A DNA stretch of 64,000 nt, from positions 1-64,000 of the forward strand of contig JAJCZZ010000010.1 in the NCBI GenBank assembly GCA_029262115.1, written 5' to 3'. Below, one piece after another: positions 51,497 to 60,991 of this stretch; positions within the stretch are counted from its first letter, which is position 1; each line of letters starts with the position of its first letter. The notes under the pieces were generated by a model. That model did no database searches. It saw nothing but the letters and a program-made list of their open reading frames with translations, and had not been told where the DNA came from. This DNA comes from Gemmatimonadota bacterium. GTDB lineage: Bacteria > Gemmatimonadota > Gemmatimonadetes > Longimicrobiales > Gaopeijiaceae. Made by a program: the position numbers and the translations under genes.

Positions 51497-51705
51497 CTGG
51501 GCACACTCCGTCGGAAAGGTTCTGTCGGCCGGGGAAGCCCGCCGACACAGCGAACGGTCGAGCCGGATCGAAAAAATAGCTCGACGACACATACCGCGCC
51601 GGAGCCAATGGTCTGCAAGGATTACACCAAAGATCGAAGGTTGCTCCCGGTGGGGAAAGGGGGGGGCGTGGGCCTTGAGGTGAAGGCGCCCACAACATAT
51701 CTTCA

Positions 51706-51723
51706 TATTCACATCAATGAATA
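51706..51723. promoter_or_regulatory. Inverted repeat over the start codon of the ArsR-methyltransferase gene
   Basis: TATTCA (51706-51711) and TGAATA (51718-51723) are perfect inverted repeats with a 6-nt spacer, and the ATG (51717-51719) lies within. The region from 51695 is very AT-rich and has no Shine-Dalgarno sequence, so the mRNA may be leaderless. The repeat could be an autoregulatory operator. Confidence 0.45.
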
Positions 51724-52667
51724 CAATATCGCCCCCCATCCTCGACCAGCTCTCTTCGCTCGGAGACGAGACCCGCACGCGGATCCTCGTCCTGCTCGAA
51801 CGAAGTGAGTTCACGGTGTCCGAGTTGTGCGCCGCCTTGCAGATTCCTCAGCCGACGGTCAGTCGCCACCTCAAGAAGCTGGCGGAGGACGGGTGGGTGA
51901 CCCATCGCGCCGAAGGCCGGAACCACCACTACCGGATGGCCGAAGGCACGGACGAGTCGTCTCGGGAGCTCTGGCGAGTCGTTCGAGCCGGCCTCGGATC
52001 GGGCGGCGTCTACGCCCAGGACGAGGAGCGAGCCCGAGGCGTCCTGTCCGAGCGACGTCGCCGCTCCGCCGAATTCTTCGCCACGTCCGCCGACCGGTGG
52101 GATTCGCTCCGGACCGACCTCTTCGGGGCACGCGCCGAACTGCTGCCGCTCTTCGGCCTGCTCGACCCGGCGTGGACCGTGGGAGACCTCGGAACCGGCA
52201 CGGGCGGCCTCGCCTCGGCGCTATCTCCTTTCGTGCGTCGGGTCATCGCGGTCGATCAGTCCGAGGAGATGCTGGACGGCGCCCGCGAACGCTTCGCCGA
52301 TCGGCCGGGCGTCGAGCTACGCCAGGGGAGTCTCGAACACCTTCCGGTCGAGGACCGCGAGTTGGACGTCGCGGTGCTGAGCCTCGTTCTCCACTACGTT
52401 CTCGAGCCGTCCGTTGCGCTCCGGGAAGTCCACCGCTCCCTCCGATCAGGCGGGCGCGTCCTGGTCATCGAGATGCGCGCCCATGACCGCGGCGCCGAGT
52501 ACTCCGAGTCGATGGGCCACATCTGGCCCGGCTTCGAGCCCGATGCACTGTCGGCAACGTTGACCGCTGTCGGCTTCGATCGTACGCGAACCGCACTCCT
52601 CCCCCCCGACCCCGACGCCATGGGCCCGCTTCTTTTCCTGGCCACGGCCATGAAAGCTTCATCCTGA
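51717..52667 (+). CDS. ArsR-family regulator fused to a SAM methyltransferase-like domain (SahR-like)
   Basis: This 316-residue protein has an N-terminal ArsR winged helix (SSLGDETRTRILVLLERSEFTVSELCAALQIPQPTVSRHLKKL in two short blocks) and a C-terminal Rossmann methyltransferase domain (VGDLGTGTGGLAS, VIAVDQSEEML, LDVAVLSLVLHYV). This fusion next to ahcY is the pattern of SahR, a regulator that senses S-adenosylhomocysteine through its methyltransferase-like domain. It probably controls ahcY 51 bp downstream. It may instead be an active methyltransferase. The gene diverges from the desaturase by 220 bp. Confidence 0.88.
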   Translation: MNTISPPILDQLSSLGDETRTRILVLLERSEFTVSELCAALQIPQPTVSRHLKKLAEDGWVTHRAEGRNHHYRMAEGTDESSRELWRVVRAGLGSGGVYAQDEERARGVLSERRRRSAEFFATSADRWDSLRTDLFGARAELLPLFGLLDPAWTVGDLGTGTGGLASALSPFVRRVIAVDQSEEMLDGARERFADRPGVELRQGSLEHLPVEDRELDVAVLSLVLHYVLEPSVALREVHRSLRSGGRVLVIEMRAHDRGAEYSESMGHIWPGFEPDALSATLTAVGFDRTRTALLPPDPDAMGPLLFLATAMKASS

Positions 52668-52718
52668 ACCATCCGTTTTCGACCCCCACATTCGACCCCT
52701 ACAAAGGACGACCGCATC

Positions 52719-54215
52719 ATGAGTGATACCGCCCTGCTCACCCCCGAGCAGATCCAGAGCCCGGCCTCGGCCGACCACCGCCCCGCCTACAAGGTGAAGG
52801 ACCTCTCGCTGGCCGAGTGGGGCCGCAAGGAGATCCGCCTGGCCGAGCAGGAGATGCCCGGGCTGATGGCCGCGCGTAAGGAGTACGGTCCGGACAAGCC
52901 GCTCGCCGGGAAGAAGGTGATGGGCTCCCTGCACATGACGGTGCAGACGGCGGTGCTCATCGAGACCCTGGTGGAACTCGGTGCCGACGTGCGCTGGGTG
53001 TCGTGCAACATCTTCTCGACGCAGGACCACGCGGCGTCGGCGGCCGTGGTCGGTCCCAACGGCACCGTGGACGACCCTCAGGGCTCCGCGGTGTTCGCCT
53101 GGAAGGGCGAGACGCTCGGGGAGTACTGGTGGTGCACGGACCAGGCGCTCACCTGGCCGGACGGAAGCGGTCCCGACCTGATCGTCGACGACGGCGGGGA
53201 CGCGACGCTTCTCATCCATCGGGGGTTCGAGTACGAGAACGCCGGTACCGTGCCCGACTTCGACGCCGACAGCGAGCCCGAGGAGTGGGGTGTGATTCTC
53301 GGTCTGCTCCGGCGCACACTCGAGAGCGACCCGACGCGTTGGCATCGCATGGCAGAGGGTATGGAAGGCGTGTCCGAGGAGACCACGACTGGTGTCCACC
53401 GCCTCTACGAGATGGAAAAGGCGGGCACCCTGCTCTTCCCGGCCATCAACGTCAACGACTCGGTGACCAAGTCGAAGTTCGACAACCTCTACGGGTGCCG
53501 GCACTCGGTCGTCGACGGTCTGAACCGCGCGACGGACGTCATGCTCTCCGGTAAGATGGCCGTCGTGTGTGGCTATGGGGATGTCGGGAAGGGTTGTGCT
53601 CAGGCTCTGAAGGGCCAGGGTGCCCGGGTCGTCGTGACCGAGATCGATCCGATCTGCGCGCTGCAGGCGGCCATGGAGGGCTACCAGGTCCTCCGCCTCG
53701 ACGACGTGCTGGAGGTCGCCGACCTGTTCGTGACCGCGACGGGTAACAAGGACATCATCACGGCCGAGCACATGGGTCGCATGAAGGACAAGGCCATCGT
53801 GGCCAATATCGGCCACTTCGACAACGAAATCGACATGGCCGGACTGAAGAAGATCGACGGCCTCGAACGGATCAACATCAAGCCGCAGTACGACGAGTTC
53901 GTCTTCCCGGACGGGCACTCGGTGCTGATCCTGGCCGAGGGCCGCCTGATGAATCTGGGGTGTGCCACCGGCCACCCGAGCTTCGTCATGAGCGCCTCGT
54001 TCACCAACCAGGTGATCGCACAGGTCGAGTTGGCGACCAACAACGACGCCTACGAGAACCGGGTCTACGTCCTTCCGAAGCATCTGGACGAGAAGGTGGC
54101 CCGGCTGCACCTCGACCAGCTCGGTGCCCGGTTGACGGTTCTGTCCGAGGACCAGGCCAGCTACATCGGCGTTGATCAGGATGGGCCCTACAAGCCGGAC
54201 CACTACCGGTATTAG
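52719..54215 (+). CDS. ahcY: Adenosylhomocysteinase
   Basis: This 498-residue NAD-dependent enzyme hydrolyses S-adenosylhomocysteine to adenosine and homocysteine, completing the methyl cycle. It has [30 protein letters not shown] (substrate site), the NAD motif [12 protein letters not shown] and the C-terminal KPDHYRY whose Lys/Tyr contact NAD. A ~40-residue insert around residues 170-215 is typical of bacterial forms. It follows the SahR-like gene closely; no SAH riboswitch fits in the 51-bp gap. Confidence 0.97.
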   Translation: MSDTALLTPEQIQSPASADHRPAYKVKDLSLAEWGRKEIRLAEQEMPGLMAARKEYGPDKPLAGKKVMGSLHMTVQTAVLIETLVELGADVRWVSCNIFSTQDHAASAAVVGPNGTVDDPQGSAVFAWKGETLGEYWWCTDQALTWPDGSGPDLIVDDGGDATLLIHRGFEYENAGTVPDFDADSEPEEWGVILGLLRRTLESDPTRWHRMAEGMEGVSEETTTGVHRLYEMEKAGTLLFPAINVNDSVTKSKFDNLYGCRHSVVDGLNRATDVMLSGKMAVVCGYGDVGKGCAQALKGQGARVVVTEIDPICALQAAMEGYQVLRLDDVLEVADLFVTATGNKDIITAEHMGRMKDKAIVANIGHFDNEIDMAGLKKIDGLERINIKPQYDEFVFPDGHSVLILAEGRLMNLGCATGHPSFVMSASFTNQVIAQVELATNNDAYENRVYVLPKHLDEKVARLHLDQLGARLTVLSEDQASYIGVDQDGPYKPDHYRY

Positions 54216-54221
54216 CCGCAG

Positions 54222-54251
54222 GGGCCGCTCCACACCCCGGTGGGGCGGCCC
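54222..54251. terminator. Bidirectional terminator between ahcY and the ADOP permease
   Basis: GGGCCGC (54222-54228) and GCGGCCC (54245-54251) extend inward through CCAC/GTGG to a 12-pair stem with one T-G pair and a 6-nt loop. It begins 6 bp past the ahcY stop and ends 3 bp before the stop of the convergent gene. There is no T-run. Confidence 0.6.
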
Positions 54252-54254
54252 GCT

Positions 54255-56870
54255 CTACTCCTCCTTCAGGACGGACGCCGGGTCGAGCCGCGTCCCCCGC
54301 CATGCGGGGAGCCAGCTGGCCAGCCAGGCTGCGGTCGTGAGGACGGCGCCAGACAGTAGGAAGCTCGTCGGGTCGGCGGGCGAGACGTCGAACAGAACGC
54401 TCTCGAGGAGGCGGGTCGCGAGGAGCGCCACGCCGGCGCCTACGACCGCTCCGATCGCTACGGCCCGCAAGGCATCCGCCTGCACGGTCCCTCGCACGCT
54501 CCCGGCGCTCGCGCCCAGCGCCATCCGAATCCCCATCTCTCGGGTCCGGCGTGCCACTGAGTATGAGACGACACCGTAGACTCCGATGGCCGCAAGCAGG
54601 AGCGCGGCGAGCGCGAAGCCGGACAGCACGAACGCGTTGAGCCGTCGGTCGCTGGCCGAGTCGGCAATCTTGCTCTGTAGCGTCGCGAGCGTGATCGGTA
54701 TATCGGAATCTACCTCGCGAACCACCTGACGGATGTGGGCGGCTGCGGCGCTCGGATTGGACCCCGCCACGACCACCGAAGCGCCGAAGATCAGGAAGAA
54801 CGGGGGACGCTGGGAATAGTGGACGTAGTACGACGGGTTCGCACCGGACTCCGAATTCCATCGCACCGCCTCACCCACGACCCCGACCACGGTGAGGTCG
54901 TGCTCGGGGAACGGGTCCATCCCCCTTGGGTTGAAAATGCGACCGATCGGGTCCTCACCCGGCCACAACGCATCTGCCATGGCCGCGTCGATCACGGCCG
55001 CGTGCGACGCCTCGGGTCCGTCCGCCCGACCGAACAGCCGCCCAGCCAACAGGGGGATGCCCATGGCCGCGAAGTAGCCGCCGTCCGCCACCTGATAGTT
55101 GAATACGCGCTCGCTTCGTTCACCGTCGGCCCGGTAGACCGGGCTCGCCACGGCCCCTTCCCCCGGGACGGGAAGGAGAAGGACCACACCCGCGTCTTCC
55201 ACCCCCGGCCCACGCCTCGCCCCTTCGAGGATCCGGTCCAAGACGTCGACCGCTTCGGCGCTACTCGCGTACTTGCTGGTGGGAATATCGATCCGGGCCG
55301 TCACGACGCCGTCCGTGCGGAAGCCGCCATCGCGATCGAGGATGGCGTCGAGGCTGCGCAGGACGAGCCCGCCACCGACGAGCAGGATGAAGGCGAGCGC
55401 CACCTCCGTCGCCATGATCGCACGCCATAAACCCTGAATCGCGCGTGTGTGCCCGCTCCTGCCCGCCCGCACAGCCGACGCGACATCACCTCGGGTCAAC
55501 GACAACGCCGGCGCCAGACCGAACGCGATCGCGGTCACGATCGCCAGGGCCACCACGAACACGAGAACCCCCGGCTCGATCGACACCTCGCGAAGACGGG
55601 GCACGGCCCCGGGGTCCAGCCAACGTGTCAGCGAGAGGATCCCCTGAGCGGTCAGGACACCACCGACGGCGCCGACCCCGGCCAGCACACTGCTCTCCAG
55701 AAAGAGTTGGCGGACCAGCCGAGCCCTCCCCGCCCCAAGCGACGCGCGGACGGCGAGTTCGCGGGCCCGACCTGCCCCCCGTGCGAGCAGAGTGCTGGCC
55801 AGGTTGGTGCACGCGATGAGGAGCAAAAGGCCGGAAGCGGACAACAGGAGCGTGAGCCCCTTGCCTGCGTCACCGACGATCTCCGCCCGGTACGAGCGGA
55901 GCGAGGCACCGACGGTTTCCACTTCCGGGTACGTCTCGTGGATCCGACCCTGCAGGGCATCCACTTCGCTCCGCGCCGCGCCCTCCGTCGCGCCCTCGGC
56001 CAGACGACCGAGGACGTGGACTACGTTGTTCCCCCGAGCCGACCAGGGCACGGCGCGGTCGAGGGACCGCCACACGTCCGGACGACCCGGTAGCCCGAAG
56101 CCCCGGGGCATCACACCAACCACGTCGTACAGGGTGTTCCCGATCCGAAGGGAGAGCGTCTCCAGGGGAGCCGACGCCAGCGCTCCCCTCCAGAAGGCGT
56201 CGGAGACCACCGCGGTCGGGGGTCCGTCGGGCGCGTGTTCCGGCGTGGCGATCAAACGACCGACCGCCGGTTCGACGGCACCGACTGCGAAGAAGTCCGC
56301 GGTCACCGCTGCGACGCTCGCGCGCACCCCGCCGTCGGGTGTGAGCACCGTCGTGGCGCTCGTCGGGACGTACGCCGCCAGTGCGTCGAAGCTCGAGGCA
56401 GCGAACCGCCAGTCTGAGAAGTTGGCGTAGGAGGCCGGCAGGTCGCGCCCATCGTCTGCGCGTTCCCACACGGACACGAGGCGGTCGCTCTCAGGGTACG
56501 GCAGGGGCCGGAGCATGACGGTGTCGACGAGCGTGAACATCGCGGTGGTCGCGCCGATCCCGATCGAGAGTGTGATCACGGCTACGGCGAAGAAGCCCGG
56601 GGCGCGCCTGAGCGTTCGAACCGCGTAGCGGAGGTCGCGGGACAGGTCCTCCAGCCGACGACTCCCTCGCTCGTCTCTCGTCCGCTCCTTCATTCGATCG
56701 ACGCCGCCGAATCGGACCCGCGCCCGTCGGCGAGCCTCTTTGGCAGGCATCCCTTCCGCCTCGAGCTTGCGCTGTTCCATCTCGAGGTGGAACTCGATCT
56801 CTTCATCCAGAGCGCGCTCCTCGCTGCCAAGTGTTACCAGCGCCCGTACCCGTGTCCAGAACTCCCTCAC
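54255..56870 (-). CDS. MacB-like ABC permease of the ADOP type
   Basis: This ~871-residue permease has an N-terminal prefix domain (RALDEEIEFHLEMEQRKLEAEG...ARRRARVRFGG), then MacB periplasmic core and FtsX domains. The first half has ALRYAVRTLRRAPGFFAVAVITLSIGIGA-type helix 1 and the second half ends in a second FtsX core (GVVSYSVARRTREMGIRMALG). No ATPase domain is fused. Such orphan permeases with a PadR regulator are common in Acidobacteriota and Gemmatimonadota; their cargo is unknown. GTG 56870 is preferred, with a G-rich ribosome site; a longer start at 56915 is possible. Confidence 0.88.
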   Translation of the reverse strand: MREFWTRVRALVTLGSEERALDEEIEFHLEMEQRKLEAEGMPAKEARRRARVRFGGVDRMKERTRDERGSRRLEDLSRDLRYAVRTLRRAPGFFAVAVITLSIGIGATTAMFTLVDTVMLRPLPYPESDRLVSVWERADDGRDLPASYANFSDWRFAASSFDALAAYVPTSATTVLTPDGGVRASVAAVTADFFAVGAVEPAVGRLIATPEHAPDGPPTAVVSDAFWRGALASAPLETLSLRIGNTLYDVVGVMPRGFGLPGRPDVWRSLDRAVPWSARGNNVVHVLGRLAEGATEGAARSEVDALQGRIHETYPEVETVGASLRSYRAEIVGDAGKGLTLLLSASGLLLLIACTNLASTLLARGAGRARELAVRASLGAGRARLVRQLFLESSVLAGVGAVGGVLTAQGILSLTRWLDPGAVPRLREVSIEPGVLVFVVALAIVTAIAFGLAPALSLTRGDVASAVRAGRSGHTRAIQGLWRAIMATEVALAFILLVGGGLVLRSLDAILDRDGGFRTDGVVTARIDIPTSKYASSAEAVDVLDRILEGARRGPGVEDAGVVLLLPVPGEGAVASPVYRADGERSERVFNYQVADGGYFAAMGIPLLAGRLFGRADGPEASHAAVIDAAMADALWPGEDPIGRIFNPRGMDPFPEHDLTVVGVVGEAVRWNSESGANPSYYVHYSQRPPFFLIFGASVVVAGSNPSAAAAHIRQVVREVDSDIPITLATLQSKIADSASDRRLNAFVLSGFALAALLLAAIGVYGVVSYSVARRTREMGIRMALGASAGSVRGTVQADALRAVAIGAVVGAGVALLATRLLESVLFDVSPADPTSFLLSGAVLTTAAWLASWLPAWRGTRLDPASVLKEE

Positions 56871-56961
56871 CGATTCCCCCCTTCCGATTAGTGGACAGCC
56901 GGGCGCGGAACCCATCGGTCGCGCGATTTCCCCGGCGCGTGATTTTCCGGCCCGCGCTCCT

Positions 56962-57306
56962 TCAGATTCCGCTCAATGCCGTGTCGAGTATGCGTTCGAC
57001 GGCCCCGCTCGCCCGCCGCCATTCGGCCCGGGCGCTCGTGAGTTGTGCACGACCCGCTTCCGTGAGCGCGTAGTACCGTGCCCTTCGGTTGTTCTCGGTT
57101 CGACGCCACTCCGCACGGATCCAGCCCTTCCTGCGCATCCGTTGCAAAGCGGGGTAGAGTGAACCCTGATTCACTTCGAACACCTCGCCGCTTAGCAGGG
57201 CGATGCGCTCTCCGATGCCCCACCCGTGCATGGGCTCGAGGCTCAGGACCCTGAGGACGATCAGGTCGAGCGTGCCCTGGAGAAGCTCGGATCGCTCAGC
57301 AGACAC
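56962..57306 (-). CDS. PadR-family transcriptional regulator
   Basis: This 114-residue winged-helix protein has ELLQGTLDLIVLRVLSLEPMHGWGI, QGSLYPALQRMRRKGWI and RARYYALTEAGRAQL, the full PadR signature. PadR proteins repress adjacent transporter or enzyme genes. It lies 91 bp upstream of the ADOP permease in the same direction. The start is GTG 57306. Confidence 0.93.
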   Translation of the reverse strand: MSAERSELLQGTLDLIVLRVLSLEPMHGWGIGERIALLSGEVFEVNQGSLYPALQRMRRKGWIRAEWRRTENNRRARYYALTEAGRAQLTSARAEWRRASGAVERILDTALSGI

Positions 57307-57384
57307 GGCGGGGATCTCGTTGTGGGGGCTTAGAGAAGGCCGGCGGCTTGGTCCCTTCTCTTGGCCATCTATAGGAACCCTGCT

Positions 57385-57403
57385 CCTCTAGACAGTCAAG
57401 AGG
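57385..57403. promoter_or_regulatory. Near-palindrome upstream of padR (candidate operator)
   Basis: CCTCTAGAC (57385-57393) and GTCAAGAGG (57395-57403) are 9-bp inverted arms with one mismatch around a single base. On the minus strand the arm contains TTGACT, a likely -35, with TCCTAT 17 bases on. The overlap of palindrome and promoter suits autoregulation by PadR. Confidence 0.42.
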
Positions 57404-57433
57404 ACAAAGCGGTTGCGGCGACGGGGGAGGCCC

Positions 57434-58189
57434 CTACCCGAAGAACAGCAGCCGGATTGCGAAGACGACGATCACGACGGTCACGACCTGCCGGATCCAC
57501 GCTTGCCCCTTCAGGATCTGGAGCCGCACGCCGGCCAGCGCCCCCAGGAAGTTCCCCGCGGCGAGTGAGGCGCCCATGACCCAGTCGACCTTACCCGTCC
57601 AGGCGAAGATCGCCAGGGCCAAAGGCGTGAACGTGAGAACCAGCGCGGCCTTCATGGCATTTCCGCGAACCAGGTCCAATCCCCCGGCTGCCGCGACCCC
57701 GAGGATGATGAAGCCGAGGCCCGCCTGAATCAGGCCGCCGTAGAGGCCCACGAAAAAGAACGCACCGACGAAGCCCAAACGCCGCGTCCCCGTGGGCACG
57801 GCTCCGACCCCGGTCGCCTCCGGCGGACGGGGCTTCCACAGCGTGTAGCCGGCCACCACGACCAGGACGACGGCCAGCACCTTTTCGAAGGCGGCATCGC
57901 CCATCTCGACGGCGGCCCACGTGCCCAACCCCGCGCCTACGAGGGCGGGCGGGACGGCAAGGCGAAGCCAGCCCGGAGGGATCTTCCCCTTTTTGTGGAA
58001 GCTCAACGTGGCCCCGATGTTCTGCACCAGGATGGCCACCCGGTTGGTGCCGTTCGCCACCGTGGCGGGCAGGCCCAGGAAGATCATGACCGGAAGCGTG
58101 ATCATGCTCCCCCCGCCGGCGACGACGTTGAGCGCGCCGGCGACCAGGCCCGTGAGAAACAGCAGGGCCATCTGAAGGATCGGATCCAA
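57434..58189 (-). CDS. TSUP-family (TauE/SafE) membrane transporter
   Basis: This ~251-residue protein has about eight membrane helices and the family motifs GLVAGALNVVAGGGSMITLPVMI near the N-terminus and GLYGGLIQAGLGF in the second half. TSUP proteins export sulfite or organosulfur anions or import related compounds; the substrate is unknown. The first codon is TTG at 58189; ATG 58171 would shorten it by six residues. No sulfur genes are adjacent. The 174-bp region upstream holds nothing I can assign. Confidence 0.88.
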   Translation of the reverse strand: MDPILQMALLFLTGLVAGALNVVAGGGSMITLPVMIFLGLPATVANGTNRVAILVQNIGATLSFHKKGKIPPGWLRLAVPPALVGAGLGTWAAVEMGDAAFEKVLAVVLVVVAGYTLWKPRPPEATGVGAVPTGTRRLGFVGAFFFVGLYGGLIQAGLGFIILGVAAAGGLDLVRGNAMKAALVLTFTPLALAIFAWTGKVDWVMGASLAAGNFLGALAGVRLQILKGQAWIRQVVTVVIVVFAIRLLFFG

Positions 58190-58363
58190 GAAGTTGCGCC
58201 GGCTGGGGATCGTGGACTGCGGAGCTGGGGCGCGACCAAGCTATCCCGGCCAATACTGGATGCACCACACCAGGGGCCGGTACGACCGCGGAGGCGGGTG
58301 GCAGCCTCGACCGACCGTTCGGCGGCGGACCTCGCGGCATCGTTTACGGCCCAGGGGCCGCCA

Positions 58364-58612
58364 TCACATGTGGGTCACCGCTCCCCTCGACCGCACGTGC
58401 CGGCGCCACAAAACCACGAGCGCCGCTGCGAGGGCGATCAGCCCCGCTCCCCCCATGCCGACGAGAATGTGGCCCGGGCTGGCGATCGCGTGCCCGATGT
58501 CCGCCCAGGACGCCGTGAGCGTGTGGCCGTCGTGGGCGGCGAGCCCCGTCGGCGTAAGAGTGGCGGCAAGCGCCAGCAATCCAGCGGGTAACCTCGTGAC
58601 GATGCTCGGCAT
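58364..58612 (-). CDS. Small exported/membrane protein at the end of the hyp cluster
   Basis: This 82-residue ORF has a signal-like N-terminus (LPAGLLALAATLTPTGLAA), a His-containing segment (HDGHTLTASWADIGHAIASPGH), a membrane helix (GAGLIALAAALVVLW) and a basic tail with RRHVRS. A strong GAGGAG Shine-Dalgarno 8 bases before ATG 58612 supports it as a real gene. The clustered His residues could bind a metal such as nickel, which would suit its place after hypE. I recognise no family; HupE/UreJ-like nickel carriers are much larger. Confidence 0.65.
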   Translation of the reverse strand: MPSIVTRLPAGLLALAATLTPTGLAAHDGHTLTASWADIGHAIASPGHILVGMGGAGLIALAAALVVLWRRHVRSRGAVTHM

Positions 58613-58708
58613 TTCGAGATCCTCCTCAGTCCAGGGAACGTCGACTTCGTTTCACGCCGGCTCGCCCGGAGGGCCACTCCGAGCGGAGACTCCCGGCGGG
58701 GCGTTCGG

Positions 58709-58792
58709 GCGGAGCACACCGAGCGAGACCATTCGAGCGGCCCGGTACGAGCGGAGCATGCCCGGTGCGGCTATTCGAGCGAGCCCCCGGTG
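58709..58792. repeat. Two imperfect 42-bp tandem repeats downstream of hypE
   Basis: Units begin at 58709 and 58751, each with GCGGAGCA at the start and ATTCGAGCG about 22 bases on (58731 and 58773). A partial related unit lies just before, around 58680. The repeats fill the 188-bp gap between hypE and the small membrane protein gene. No coding potential is evident. Confidence 0.5.
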
Positions 58793-58800
58793 GGTGAGCA

Positions 58801-59871
58801 TCAGCAGATCCGAGGCAATTGGTCGCCGGGGAGCGTGTCCACGACGCGCGTCCCGCCGAGACCCGTCCGCATCACGACCATTCCGGGGGGCGCGCCCGCC
58901 ACCGTCCCGATGCGCTGCGCTCCAGCGCCCACGGGGTGGGAGCGAAGGACCGCCAGCACCGTCTCGGCCGCGGCCGGCTCGACGAAGAGGACCATGACGC
59001 CCTCGTTCGCGACATACATGGGATCGAGGCCCAGCAGCTCACACGCGGCCATGACGTCGGGAGGCACGGGAATGGACGCCTGTTCGAGCGTCACACCCAC
59101 CCCCGCTGAGGCGGCGATCTCGTTCAGCGCGCTGGCCACTCCACCTCGTGTCGCGTCTCGCATCGCGTGGACGGCGCTGCCGACCTGGCGGAGGAGCGCG
59201 GCCACCACGGGGGAGAGGTCCGCAGTGTCGCTGCGTATCGTGCTATCGAAACGAAAGCCCTCGCGCACGGCCATGATAGCCATGCCGTGGCGACCGAGCG
59301 GGCCGCTGACGAGAACCGCGTCGCCCGGGCGGACGGCCTCCGGTCGTGGCCGAAAGTCGGCATAGACCCGCCCGACGCCCGTGGTGTTGATGAACATGCC
59401 GTCGCCCTTGCCGTGGTCGACCACCTTCGTGTCGCCAGCGACGATGTGCACACCGGCCCGTCCGGCGGCTTCCGCCATGGCGTCGATCACTCGGTCGAGG
59501 ACGTCGAACTCCAGGCCCTCCTCCAGGATGAACCCAGCCGTCAACCACATGGGTTCGGCGCCCATCATGGCCACGTCGTTGACGGTCCCGTGAACCGCCA
59601 GATGTCCGATGTTGCCTCCGGGAAACTCGAGCGGATCGACCACGAAGGAGTCGGTCGACAGCACGATTTCGGCGGACGAGACCGGCACCACCGCGCCGTC
59701 GCACAGACGCTCGAGGTAGGCGTTCCCCAGGCGGGGCAGGAAGTGCTCCCGAACCAGTCTGGAGCTGAGCTTTCCCCCCGATCCATGCCCGAGTTGAACC
59801 CGATCGTACTGTGTGGAAGGCGCGGGGCACACCCCTCCCAAGGACACGGCTCCGGGCGCCTCGCGGGTCAT
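58801..59871 (-). CDS. hypE: Hydrogenase maturation protein HypE
   Basis: This 356-residue PurM-like protein dehydrates a thiocarbamate on its C-terminal Cys to form the cyanide ligand of [NiFe] hydrogenase. It has HGSGGKLSSRLV, STDSFVVDPLEFPGGNIG, DVAMMGAEP, VAGDTKVV and the required C-terminal PRIC. The ATG at 59871 has GAGG 6 bases upstream and lies 7 bp after hypD; the longer frame overlaps hypD. Confidence 0.96.
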   Translation of the reverse strand: MTREAPGAVSLGGVCPAPSTQYDRVQLGHGSGGKLSSRLVREHFLPRLGNAYLERLCDGAVVPVSSAEIVLSTDSFVVDPLEFPGGNIGHLAVHGTVNDVAMMGAEPMWLTAGFILEEGLEFDVLDRVIDAMAEAAGRAGVHIVAGDTKVVDHGKGDGMFINTTGVGRVYADFRPRPEAVRPGDAVLVSGPLGRHGMAIMAVREGFRFDSTIRSDTADLSPVVAALLRQVGSAVHAMRDATRGGVASALNEIAASAGVGVTLEQASIPVPPDVMAACELLGLDPMYVANEGVMVLFVEPAAAETVLAVLRSHPVGAGAQRIGTVAGAPPGMVVMRTGLGGTRVVDTLPGDQLPRIC

Positions 59872-59878
59872 CGGCACC

Positions 59879-60991
59879 TCACGGCCCTCCCGCGGCGGAC
59901 GCCGCCCGGAAGCGGCCGAAGTTGTAGTAGGCGGCGCACGCGCCTTCGCTCGATACCATCGGAGCGCCGAGCGGGCTCTCGGGGGTGCACCCGACCCCGA
60001 AGGCGGCACACTCCACCGGCTTGATCCGGCCGCGCAACACGTCCCCTGCCCGACACTCGTCGGCTTCCAGGGCCTCGATACCGCCCAGGTCGAACTTCCG
60101 CTCCGCGTCCCACTTGGCGAACTCGGGCCGGAGCCCGAGGCCGCTGGATGGGATCACCCCGATGCCTCGCCACCCCCGGTCGACGACTTCGAACACCTCC
60201 TCGACCACGGTGCGGGCCGGAACGTTGCCTTCACGACGAACCGCGCGGACATACTGATTTTCTACCTCGTACCGACCGCTCTCCAACTGACGAACGGCCA
60301 TCCAGATCCCTTCCAGGATGTCGAGCGGCTCGAAACCGGTGACGACGATCGGGACCCGGTAGCGGCGAGCGAGCGGCTCGTACTCGCTCCACCCCATGAT
60401 GGTGCAGACGTGCCCGGCCGCCAGGAAGCCTTGGACACGGTTGTCGGATGACTCCAGAACGGCCGTCATGGCCGGCGGCACGGTAACGTGCGAGACGAGG
60501 ACGCTGAAGTTCTCGACGCCGAGCTGGCGAGCACGCCACACGGCCGCGGCGTTGGCTGGCGCGGTCGTCTCGAACCCGACTGCGAAGAAGACCACCTCCT
60601 TGTCGGGGTTCGACCGCGCGATTTCGAGGGCGTCGAGCGGTGAGTAGACGATGCGAACCTGTCCCCCCCGCGCCTTGACTTGAAGCAGGTCGCATTCGCT
60701 CCCCGGGACACGAAGCATGTCCCCGAACGACGTGAAAATGACATCGGGGCGGGCAGCGAGATGCAACGCCCGATCGATCTGTACGAGCGGCGTTACACAT
60801 ACCGGGCATCCGGGCCCGTGGATCATCTCCACCACCCCGCCGAGGACTTCGTCGATCCCTTGCTTCACGATCGTGTGGGTCTGGCCGCCACACACCTCCA
60901 TCAGAGTCCAGCGTCGGGTGGCCTCGGCCCGGATACGCCCCACCAGAGCCCGGGCCAGGTCGGGGTCGCGGTATTCGCTGAGATATTTCAT
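59879..60991 (-). CDS. hypD: Hydrogenase maturation protein HypD
   Basis: This 370-residue iron-sulfur protein works with HypC to assemble the Fe(CN)2CO group. Conserved Cys are visible: Cys34 in CGGQTH, Cys62 and Cys65 in GPGCPVC, plus C-terminal ones in [32 protein letters not shown] is also diagnostic. ATG 60991 overlaps the hypC stop by 4 bp. Confidence 0.96.
   Translation of the reverse strand: MKYLSEYRDPDLARALVGRIRAEATRRWTLMEVCGGQTHTIVKQGIDEVLGGVVEMIHGPGCPVCVTPLVQIDRALHLAARPDVIFTSFGDMLRVPGSECDLLQVKARGGQVRIVYSPLDALEIARSNPDKEVVFFAVGFETTAPANAAAVWRARQLGVENFSVLVSHVTVPPAMTAVLESSDNRVQGFLAAGHVCTIMGWSEYEPLARRYRVPIVVTGFEPLDILEGIWMAVRQLESGRYEVENQYVRAVRREGNVPARTVVEEVFEVVDRGWRGIGVIPSSGLGLRPEFAKWDAERKFDLGGIEALEADECRAGDVLRGRIKPVECAAFGVGCTPESPLGAPMVSSEGACAAYYNFGRFRAASAAGGP

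Noticed and set aside
52668-52718. S-adenosylhomocysteine riboswitch before ahcY
   Set aside because: The gap is only 51 bp and shows no plausible pseudoknotted fold; regulation by the upstream ArsR-type protein is more likely.
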